From assembly GCA_013002425.1 (NCBI GenBank), contig JABDJQ010000237.1, forward strand, positions 1-5,358: a stretch of 5,358 nucleotides of DNA, in the 5' to 3' direction. Shown in pieces: positions 1 to 5,358 of the stretch. The notes under the pieces were generated by a model. It was given only the letters and a program-made list of their open reading frames with translations, ran no database searches and was not told the DNA's origin. The position numbers were made by a program, and so were the translations under genes. The number at the start of each line of letters is the position of its first letter. The first letter of the stretch is position 1. The stretch comes from Gemmatimonadota bacterium. Its GTDB lineage: Bacteria; Orphanbacterota; Orphanbacteria; Orphanbacterales; Orphanbacteraceae.

Positions 1-150
1 CATCAGGTATCATCCGAGTCGCCGACCATCAGCCTGGCCGGGTTCACCGTCGGAAAGAGCGACAGAATCACGCTGCTCGCGGAAAAGGCCAGGCGGATGA
101 CACACAATCTCGGTCTCTACCGAAAGGGCAACTGCACCTGCCATGACTGA
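1..150 (+). CDS. 3' end of an unidentified protein with a Cys-containing C-terminus (partial, start outside window)
   Basis: Frame 1 is open from the window edge to a TGA at 148-150, giving 49 residues that end in RKGNCTCHD. I do not recognise the family. Third codon positions are mostly G/C, as in the genes downstream. The other open forward frame here is much less biased, which is why I favour this one. The only in-frame ATG in view (97-99) would leave just 17 residues, so the true start is probably to the left. The visible part is polar, rich in Lys/Arg, and has no obvious membrane segment. The stop lies inside the next gene: TGA at 148-150 overlaps the amidase ATG at 143 by 8 bases, so the two are probably translationally coupled. 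The Cys-x-Cys near the end could bind metal or be modified, but that is a guess. It may be the tail of a longer enzyme or a short peptide gene. Confidence 0.5.
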   Translation, partial: HQVSSESPTISLAGFTVGKSDRITLLAEKARRMTHNLGLYRKGNCTCHD

Positions 151-1543
151 CGATCTCGCGGGCATCTCCGTTTCCGAAGCACTCGCGCTCTTTCGATCCC
201 GCAAGCTTTCGCCCGTGGAACTGATGCAGTCGCTCATCGAGCGAGCGGAAATAGCGGAACCGATCGTGAACGCGCTTTCAGAGCGGCACGACGAGCAGGC
301 GCTTGTCGCCGCGCGCGAGGCCGAGAAAGCATACGCGAGCCGAAGCGGGGAACCGCGCGCGCTCGAAGGAATTCCCTATTCCGTCAAGGCGAGCGTGGCG
401 GTCGGGGGCCACAGACTCACATCGGGATCTCTCATTTATAAAGATCGCGTGGCCGCGGAGTCTGAGCCCGCAGTGGATCGCCTGCGAAAAGCGGGCGGCA
501 TCTTTCACGCACAGAATACTTCGCCCGAGTTCTCGTGGGCCTGGGTCACGTACTCGCGGCTCTACGGCGTGACGCGCAATCCGTGGAACAGCGAAATCAC
601 GCCGGGAGGCTCGTGCGGCGGAAGCGCGGCGGCCGTCGCCTCCGGCACCACGCTCCTCTCGATCGGGGCCGACAGCGCGGGGTCGATCCGGATGCCGTCC
701 GCCATGTGCGGGGTTGTCGGCTACAAACCGCCGGCCGGGCGCAATCCCGAAGGCCCGCTCTATTGCGACGACCTCTATAACGACTACGGCCCGATCACGC
801 GCACCGTGCAGGACGCCGCGATCGTGCAGAACGTGATCTCGGGACCGCATCCGGCCGACAACACCTCCCTGGAAACGAAGATCACGCTGGAGTGGCCTTC
901 CCGCGACATACGCGGAATGCGCCTGGCGTTTTCATACGACCTCGGCTTCATGGAAGTGGCCCCCGATGTTCGCGCGAATATGACAGCCGTGCTGAATCGC
1001 CTGCGCGAGAGGGGCGCCACGGTCGAGGAGGTCGCAATCGACTGGGCGGAACGGGCGATGAACGCGGCGGATCTCTACGGAGACTTCATGGCGGGCGAAT
1101 TGTACCGCGACGCGATGGAGAAGCACGCCGATCTCGTAACGGACTACACGCCGCACTTTGCCGCGATCTGCGCGCGCGCCACCCGCGCGGGTTTCATCGA
1201 ATCGTTCTCTGAAACAGCGCAGGCATGGGCGAAGTTCGGCCCGATTCTCGAGCAATACGATGCGTTCCTCTGCCCGACCGTGGCCACGACCGAAGTTCCG
1301 GCCACGATGAAGCCGTGGGACGATATGAAGATCAACGGGAAGCCGGTCGACCGATGGGTTCTCACGCTTCTATTCAGCATGTTCCGCACATGCCCGGTGC
1401 TCGCCGTCCCCTCCGGCCTCGGAAGAAACGGCGTGCCGACCGGCGTGCAGATCGTCGGGCGGAAATTCGACGACCAGACCACGTTCCGCGTGGCGGCCGC
1501 AGCCGAAACGAAACTGTCGCTTTTCGACCGCGAACCACGCTAG
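143..1543 (+). CDS. Amidase-signature (AS) family amidase, GatA-like
   Basis: A 466-residue amidase of the AS family (fatty acid amide hydrolase, malonamidase E2, GatA). These enzymes cleave carboxamides through a Lys-cisSer-Ser triad. All three residues are visible: Lys82 in YSVKAS, Ser157 in PGGSCGGSAAAVASG, and nucleophile Ser181 in GADSAGSIRMPS. The spacings of 75 and 24 residues equal those of FAAH (142, 217, 241). The C-terminal family motif GVPTGVQIVGR is at about residues 430-440. No signal peptide is seen, so it is probably cytoplasmic. The start is secure: an in-frame stop lies at 98-100 and no other ATG, GTG or TTG falls between it and 143. The nearest purine-rich site (AAAGGG, 123-128) is 14 bases away, so coupling to the upstream gene probably matters. 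Cys158 replaces the usual second Ser of GGSSGG. No gatB or gatC is nearby, so it is unlikely to be the tRNA amidotransferase subunit. The substrate is unknown. Confidence 0.93.
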   Translation: MTDDLAGISVSEALALFRSRKLSPVELMQSLIERAEIAEPIVNALSERHDEQALVAAREAEKAYASRSGEPRALEGIPYSVKASVAVGGHRLTSGSLIYKDRVAAESEPAVDRLRKAGGIFHAQNTSPEFSWAWVTYSRLYGVTRNPWNSEITPGGSCGGSAAAVASGTTLLSIGADSAGSIRMPSAMCGVVGYKPPAGRNPEGPLYCDDLYNDYGPITRTVQDAAIVQNVISGPHPADNTSLETKITLEWPSRDIRGMRLAFSYDLGFMEVAPDVRANMTAVLNRLRERGATVEEVAIDWAERAMNAADLYGDFMAGELYRDAMEKHADLVTDYTPHFAAICARATRAGFIESFSETAQAWAKFGPILEQYDAFLCPTVATTEVPATMKPWDDMKINGKPVDRWVLTLLFSMFRTCPVLAVPSGLGRNGVPTGVQIVGRKFDDQTTFRVAAAAETKLSLFDREPR

Positions 1544-1567
1544 CCTCTATTATCGCGTCGATCTTCT

Positions 1568-1573
1568 GGAGGA
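1568..1573 (+). promoter_or_regulatory. Shine-Dalgarno site of the asparagine-synthetase-like gene
   Basis: GGAGGA ends 3 bases before the ATG at 1577. It is a near-perfect anti-SD match with a short spacer. It fixes the start of the downstream gene and lets it be translated independently of the amidase, which ends at 1543. Confidence 0.75.
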
Positions 1574-1576
1574 ATC

Positions 1577-3496
1577 ATGCCGGGTGTATTCGGGTTTACG
1601 GGGCTGCGTTCGGGGTCGGTCAAAGCCGTTCGTACGCGCCTCGAATCCCTGCTCGTTCGAAACGACCGGCAACGGGCCGCGCACTGGTCCGGGCGGGACT
1701 CCCTTCTCGGCGCCGTGCATCATGCGTGTCATGTGAACCCCCTGATCGCCCACGACCCGGAGTCGGGCGCGCGGCTCGCGTTCGACGGAGAGATCTTCGA
1801 TCGGGGCGGCGCCGAAGAGCGACTTCGATCAACGGGACACACGCGATCCGGGCAGCGCGGGGAACGCGAGCAACCCGGCCGAGCATTCTCCGACGCCGAG
1901 ATCGTGCTGCAGCTCTATCTCGGCGGGCACACCGAGGCGCTTGGCGAACTGAGCGGCGGCTGGTCGGCCGCGATCGTGTTCGAGAACCGGCAGGAAGCGG
2001 TGCTGATCACCGACCGTTTCGGAAGCCGGCAGGTCGCCTTCGCGGTAACGCCGTGGGGATTCGCGTTTTTTCCCGAGGTGAAGGGCGTTCTCGCGTTCGA
2101 TGACGTTCCGAAGCGGATCGATCCTGCGGGCGTTGCGCAGCGCCTCGTCTTCTATCACAACGTCGGCGAGAGCACGCTGATCGAAGGCGTGCATCTCGTT
2201 CCCGCCGGCGGGATCGTGCGCTTCGCGAACGGTGCGGTGGAAACGAAACGCTACTGGACGATCGAGTGGCCCGGGGTTTACGACCTGCAGACGGAAGAGG
2301 AGTGGGGCGACGAATACATGCGTCGTCTGAAGCGCGCGGTCGCGATGCGCGTGCAGAAGGGGCCGCGCGCCGGCACGACACTCAGTGCAGGAAACGACAC
2401 GCGCCTGATCGCCGCCGGACTCCCCGATGACGGCGAGCCCGTTCACTCGTTCACGTTCGGGCATCCGATGTCGCGCGACCGGCGCTACGCGAGACGCGTC
2501 GCGAAAGCCGCGGGGACGATCCATCACGAAGTCACGATCGACGCGGACACCTACCTCGGCGCGGTCGACTACTACAACTGGGTCTGCGACGGCATGGCCC
2601 CCCCGCTTCACTGTCAGATCGCGTGTCTCGATCCTGTCATGCGCCCCCATGTGCAGGCCGTGCTCGAAGGAGTCCCCGCCGCGTCGCAGGCGTTCTATCG
2701 CTACGACGGCTTCCCCGGATTCGAGTTTCTGGAGCCGATCAACGAAGAGACCTTTCGCAGGATTCATTTCGACGCGCGCGCCGAGTTCGCGCCGGACGGA
2801 TTCCGGGAAATCATGCGCCCTCCCTGGTCGGACGCGGCCGCCGCGCCGGCAGAGGTTCATCGCGCATTGATCGGAACGGGCTTTCCGACGCTCGTCATGA
2901 ACCGCTCGCTCGAATGGTCGATCTACCAGCGATTACGCCGGTTCAGCAATGTGGGCGCCACGTTCCTTCGCGAGTTCGTTGAAGTCAGACAGCCGTTTTA
3001 CGACTACGCGCTTTTCGATCACGCGAAAACGATCCCCGGCTCGATCTATGTCGACATGAAGTTCATGCATCGCATGATCGCGCGTTCCGCGCCGCAGTTC
3101 GCGGGCATTCCGCTGCACAAGACGGGCATTCCGGCCGACCCCTCGCTGTTCCAGCAGTTCTTCGCCTGGCGCCTTGGCGCCGCGCAAAAAGGTATTACGC
3201 GCCTTACGGGCGGCCGAATCGATCTGAGCCGGCCCGCGCGCACTTTCGACTGGCGGCCCTGGCTGGACGGCCCGTTCCGGGCGCGCGTCGAGTCCGTGCT
3301 CCGTGACGACCGCGTGGCAGACCGCGGCCTTTACCGCCCGGAGGCCGTCGGCGCGCTTCTCGACGACCATTTCAGCGGGCGGAAGAAGCAGGGCCATCTC
3401 GTATGGTCTCTCTACGGGTTCGAGCTCTGGTGCCGGCAGTTCTTCGACGGCGAGCGCGATTCGATCCCCGGCCCCGCCCCGGCGGCCGGCAGATAG
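1577..3496 (+). CDS. Divergent asparagine-synthetase (AsnB)-like protein with inactive glutaminase domain
   Basis: A 639-residue relative of glutamine-dependent asparagine synthetase. These enzymes adenylate a carboxylate with ATP and form an amide; relatives make beta-lactams or close lasso peptides. The N-terminal Ntn-glutaminase-like domain (about 1-225) keeps FDGEIFD (69-75), SDAEI (105-109) and TDRFGSR (145-151). It begins Met-Pro-Gly where active enzymes have Met-Cys-Gly, so the catalytic Cys1 is absent and glutamine hydrolysis is not expected. The synthetase domain (about 240-625) shows a PPi loop LSAGNDT (269-275, family SGGxDS), SFTFG (291-295), GTIHHE (313-318), VRQPFYD (470-476) and HKTG with Lys515. 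The tail GLYRPEAV...LWSLYGFELW-type region (584-619) is also family-like. The usual G-(D/E)-ELFGG motif is not seen; the aligned stretch reads VLEGVPAASQAFY (362-374). The start is supported by GGAGGA just upstream, 33 bases after the amidase stop. The product and substrate are unknown. True asparagine synthesis from glutamine is unlikely. Confidence 0.88.
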   Translation: MPGVFGFTGLRSGSVKAVRTRLESLLVRNDRQRAAHWSGRDSLLGAVHHACHVNPLIAHDPESGARLAFDGEIFDRGGAEERLRSTGHTRSGQRGEREQPGRAFSDAEIVLQLYLGGHTEALGELSGGWSAAIVFENRQEAVLITDRFGSRQVAFAVTPWGFAFFPEVKGVLAFDDVPKRIDPAGVAQRLVFYHNVGESTLIEGVHLVPAGGIVRFANGAVETKRYWTIEWPGVYDLQTEEEWGDEYMRRLKRAVAMRVQKGPRAGTTLSAGNDTRLIAAGLPDDGEPVHSFTFGHPMSRDRRYARRVAKAAGTIHHEVTIDADTYLGAVDYYNWVCDGMAPPLHCQIACLDPVMRPHVQAVLEGVPAASQAFYRYDGFPGFEFLEPINEETFRRIHFDARAEFAPDGFREIMRPPWSDAAAAPAEVHRALIGTGFPTLVMNRSLEWSIYQRLRRFSNVGATFLREFVEVRQPFYDYALFDHAKTIPGSIYVDMKFMHRMIARSAPQFAGIPLHKTGIPADPSLFQQFFAWRLGAAQKGITRLTGGRIDLSRPARTFDWRPWLDGPFRARVESVLRDDRVADRGLYRPEAVGALLDDHFSGRKKQGHLVWSLYGFELWCRQFFDGERDSIPGPAPAAGR

Positions 3497-3501
3497 CACT
3501 T

Positions 3502-3530
3502 CTGGCGCCACCGGTCTCGGATGGTACAAT
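3502..3530 (+). promoter_or_regulatory. Candidate extended -10 promoter for the two-component operon
   Basis: TACAAT at 3525-3530 differs from TATAAT at one position and is preceded by TG with one base between (TGGTACAAT), the extended -10 form. A -35-like hexamer CTGGCG lies at 3502-3507, 17 bases upstream, and matches TTGACA at only three positions. An extended -10 would make up for that. Transcription would start near 3537, leaving a leader of about 20 bases with the SD site. I see no Pho-box-like direct repeats around it. Confidence 0.5.
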
Positions 3531-3548
3531 CCCGACAGGCAGGGAGAC

Positions 3549-3553
3549 AGGAA
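3549..3553 (+). promoter_or_regulatory. Shine-Dalgarno site that selects the GTG start of the response regulator
   Basis: AGGAA lies 4 bases before GTG at 3558, with a second purine-rich stretch (GGGAG, 3542-3546) just upstream. Together with the family's N-terminal length, this picks GTG 3558 over the longer in-frame extension that runs back into the preceding gene. Confidence 0.6.
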
Positions 3554-3557
3554 TCAA

Positions 3558-4265
3558 GTGAACGCCGCCCGACAAGAGAAGATCGTGATCATCGAAGACG
3601 AGCCCGATATCGTCGAGGTGCTCGCCTACAATCTGAGCCGCGAGGGATACAACGTGCTCCCTGCGCCGGATGGCGAGACCGGATGGTCCCTTGTAAGCGA
3701 CGAACGACCGGACCTCGTGCTGCTCGATCTGATGCTCCCCGGACTCGACGGCCTCGAAGTGTGCCGCCGGCTCAAGGGAGACCGCAGGACGTCGTCGATT
3801 CCCGTCATCATGGTGACGGCGAAGGGCGAGGAGAGCGACGTCGTTCTCGGACTCGGGGTCGGCGCCGACGACTACATCACGAAGCCGTTCAGTCCGAAGG
3901 AACTCGTGGCGCGCGTCAAAGCCGTGCTTCGCCGCGGCCATGGACGCTTGGATGACGTGACGCAGGAGAGCGTCGATCTCGACAGCCTGAGGATCGACCC
4001 GAGCCGGCATCAGGTGACCGTCGACGGCTCGGTGGTCGAGTTTACGCGCATGGAGTTTCGCATTCTTCATCTGCTGGCCTCCGACCCCGGCCATGTCTTC
4101 AGCCGGCAGGCGCTCCTCGACCATGCCGCAGGGCCGGACGCTGTCGTGATCGACCGCAGCATCGACGTTCATATCAATGCGATCAGAAAGAAGCTCGGCT
4201 CGCTTCGCGACTACGTTCGCACAGTACGCGGCGTAGGATACAAGTTCGAAAGCAAGAACGCCTGA
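3558..4265 (+). CDS. PhoB-type (OmpR-family) response regulator
   Basis: A 235-residue DNA-binding response regulator, close to the usual PhoB size of about 230. The receiver domain (about 8-125) has the acidic pair Glu13-Asp14, phospho-acceptor Asp57 in LVLLDLMLPGLDG, Thr87 in IMVTAKG and Lys109 in ITKPF. The winged-helix effector domain (about 135-232) has the typical FTRMEFRILHLLA recognition region and DRSIDVHINAIRKKLG, ending in VRTVRGVGYKF. The N-terminal EDEPDIVEVLAYNLSREGYNV-like stretch resembles PhoB/PhoP regulators of phosphate starvation, but no pst or phoU gene is in view, so the phosphate role is inferred. The usual Trp in the LLDxVWG segment is Ala here (LLDHAAG). GTG 3558 is chosen because of the SD site at 3549-3553 and because the in-frame upstream extension overlaps the preceding gene and has no receiver homology. 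Its TGA overlaps the kinase ATG by one base, which indicates an operon with coupled translation. Confidence 0.93.
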   Translation: MNAARQEKIVIIEDEPDIVEVLAYNLSREGYNVLPAPDGETGWSLVSDERPDLVLLDLMLPGLDGLEVCRRLKGDRRTSSIPVIMVTAKGEESDVVLGLGVGADDYITKPFSPKELVARVKAVLRRGHGRLDDVTQESVDLDSLRIDPSRHQVTVDGSVVEFTRMEFRILHLLASDPGHVFSRQALLDHAAGPDAVVIDRSIDVHINAIRKKLGSLRDYVRTVRGVGYKFESKNA

Positions 4266-5358
4266 TGCTTCGCTCGCGCTTTCTCTGGAAACTATACGCC
4301 GGCTACGTCGCCCTCATTCTGCTCACTTCCACGCTGATCGGCTTGAGCGTGGCGCGCGCGATCGCGCGGGATACCATTCACGATACGGAACAGATGCTCT
4401 TTGCGCGCGCGGCGCTTCTTCGGGACATCGCGACCACCTCTCTGACCGATCCGGCGAACGACGCCCTTCAGAAACGCCTTCCGGATCTAGGCGTCGAGAC
4501 GGGCGCGAGGCTGACCGTGATTCACGAGAGCGGGCGGGTCATTGCCGATTCGGAAGCCGAGCACGCAGTCATGGACAACCATGGCAATCGCCCGGAGATC
4601 ATGGAAGCGCGCGGCGGAGCGCCCGGCAAGAGCACGCGTTTCAGCGAAACCATGCAGCAGCGAATGATGTACCTGGCGCTTCCGGTCTATCACGACGCGG
4701 AGCTTGTCGGATTCGTACGCGCCTCCCTGCCGCTCAACGTCGTTTCAGAACGGCTGACGGGAATCCGGAACGTCGTCATCGCCACGGCCGCGGTCGCCGC
4801 CCTGGCCGCGCTCATCATCGGCTTCCTGTTCGCGCGGCGCGTGACGCGACCGCTCGTTACGATGACGGCGGCGGCGCAGGCGATTGCCGGCGGCGATTAC
4901 CGGCACGCTCTGCCGGTCGAGGCCCCGGACGAAATCGGCAGGCTCGCCGGCGCATTCGATCAGATGGTCGGGCAGCTTCGTTCGCGTATGGAAACGATCG
5001 TCCTCGAGCGAAACCGCGTGCTTGCCATTCTGGGAAGCATGGTGGAAGGCGTGGTAGCGGTCGACAGGCACGAGAACATTCTCTTCATAAACCAGGTCGC
5101 CGCCGACCTGTTTCAGGCAGACCCCGCCGAGAGTCTCGGCAAGCCCATTCGCGAAGTAACCCAGATCCCGGCCGTCAGCGAGACGCTGCGCGGTTCGATG
5201 GACAGCGACCGCGACATGGTCGCGGAGGCGAAAGTCGGAGAGGACGCGAACTGGACGCTGCTCGAAATGCGTGTTTCCCCGCTCCGCGACAGCGAGCGTC
5301 GTCTCGCGGGGGCAGTGCTCGTCTTTCACGACCTCACGCAGCTTCGGAGCCTCGAAGC
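4265..5358 (+). CDS. PhoR/PnpS-like membrane sensor histidine kinase (N-terminal part, runs off window)
   Basis: An open frame from ATG 4265 to the window end (364 codons plus two bases) encodes the input half of a sensor kinase. Predicted layout: a short cytoplasmic start with Arg/Lys; membrane helix about 8-28 (GYVALILLTSTLIGLSV); an extracytoplasmic sensor of about 140 residues (30-168) that includes ARLTVIHESGRVIADSE, a PAS/Cache-like strand pattern; membrane helix about 169-189 (VVIATAAVAALAALIIGFLF); HAMP about 190-242 with RPL at 195-197 and PDEIGRLAGAFDQM at 221-234; then PAS about 250-356, beginning ILGSMVEGVVAVDR and ending VLVFHDLTQLR. The expected HisKA His and the ATPase domain lie beyond the window, so kinase activity is inferred from the layout and from the partner regulator. 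TM-sensor-TM-HAMP-PAS is typical of PhoR/PnpS, but the ligand is unknown. The start overlaps the regulator stop (TGATG) and has no strong SD of its own. Confidence 0.9.
   Translation, partial: MLRSRFLWKLYAGYVALILLTSTLIGLSVARAIARDTIHDTEQMLFARAALLRDIATTSLTDPANDALQKRLPDLGVETGARLTVIHESGRVIADSEAEHAVMDNHGNRPEIMEARGGAPGKSTRFSETMQQRMMYLALPVYHDAELVGFVRASLPLNVVSERLTGIRNVVIATAAVAALAALIIGFLFARRVTRPLVTMTAAAQAIAGGDYRHALPVEAPDEIGRLAGAFDQMVGQLRSRMETIVLERNRVLAILGSMVEGVVAVDRHENILFINQVAADLFQADPAESLGKPIREVTQIPAVSETLRGSMDSDRDMVAEAKVGEDANWTLLEMRVSPLRDSERRLAGAVLVFHDLTQLRSLE

Noticed and set aside
1..150. Possible lasso peptide precursor (a PxIxxxG leader-like stretch, PTISLAG, next to an AsnB-like gene)
   Set aside because: No plausible core: taking cores after a Thr at -2 or at the available Gly residues, no Asp/Glu falls at ring position 7, 8 or 9. 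The leader's Phe spacing is off by one, the preceding Tyr is missing, and no RRE or transglutaminase-like peptidase gene is in view.
143..1543. gatA, the glutamyl-tRNA amidotransferase subunit
   Set aside because: The family match is general to AS amidases, no gatB or gatC is adjacent, and the partner gene is AsnB-like, so the symbol is not justified.
1523..1553. Internal promoter before the AsnB-like gene (TATTAT at 1548-1553 with TCGACC at 1524-1529)
   Set aside because: The hexamers are individually plausible but the -35 part lies inside the amidase coding end, the match is partial, and the short spacer suggests co-transcription. Too weak to annotate.
2598..2604. Run of seven C inside the AsnB-like gene, a possible frameshift site
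   Set aside because: The reading frame continues with family-like sequence on both sides (DYYNWVCDGM before, VRQPFYD after), so there is no sign of a frameshift.
1829..2860. Long open frame on the - strand antisense to the AsnB-like gene (and similar ones at 278-850, 3372-4172, 4745-5329)
   Set aside because: These are typical antisense shadows of GC-rich genes. The translations are Arg/His-rich with no recognisable domain, and the + strand genes are well supported.
3303..3557. N-terminal extension of the response regulator to an ATG at 3303
   Set aside because: The extension overlaps the end of the AsnB-like gene in another frame, is low-complexity Ser/Arg/Ala, and would place about 85 residues before a receiver domain that normally begins at the N-terminus.
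4355..4368. Perfect 14-base palindrome CGCGCGATCGCGCG
   Set aside because: It lies in the first membrane-segment boundary of the kinase and is explained by Ala/Arg/Ile codons in GC-rich DNA; there is no second copy or regulatory context.

Overview
The window is a gene-dense stretch of GC-rich bacterial DNA, with all genes on the + strand and codon third positions strongly biased to G/C. Standard Shine-Dalgarno sites, short spacers and stop/start overlaps show an ordinary bacterial gene layout. Nothing here fixes the phylum. The divergent enzymes and the PhoB/PhoR-style pair with HAMP and PAS domains would fit many soil, aquatic or uncultured lineages.

Left module (1-3496). The 3' end of an unidentified gene (1-150) overlaps by 8 bases the start of an amidase-signature enzyme (143-1543) whose Lys-Ser-Ser triad is intact. 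Thirty-three bases later, behind a strong GGAGGA site, comes a 639-residue asparagine-synthetase-like protein (1577-3496). It keeps the two-domain AsnB layout but has lost the N-terminal cysteine nucleophile needed for glutamine hydrolysis. It also has a degenerate pyrophosphate loop, and the usual acidic Gly-Asp/Glu motif is missing from its synthetase domain. The three genes look co-transcribed. The pairing of an amide-cleaving enzyme with a glutaminase-dead amide-forming relative is the most interesting part of the window. It could be a small-molecule or peptide-tailoring module, or the amidase could supply ammonia to its neighbour. Neither function can be proven from this sequence.

Right module (3497-5358). 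A 61-base intergenic region carries a likely extended -10 promoter. Behind it lie a PhoB-type (OmpR-family) response regulator (3558-4265) and its partner membrane histidine kinase (4265 to beyond the window end), overlapping by one base. The kinase is PhoR/PnpS-like in layout: membrane segment, extracytoplasmic sensor, membrane segment, HAMP and PAS. The window stops just before the expected phospho-acceptor His region. This is a conventional two-component operon, probably independent of the left module, although regulation of that module by the pair cannot be excluded.
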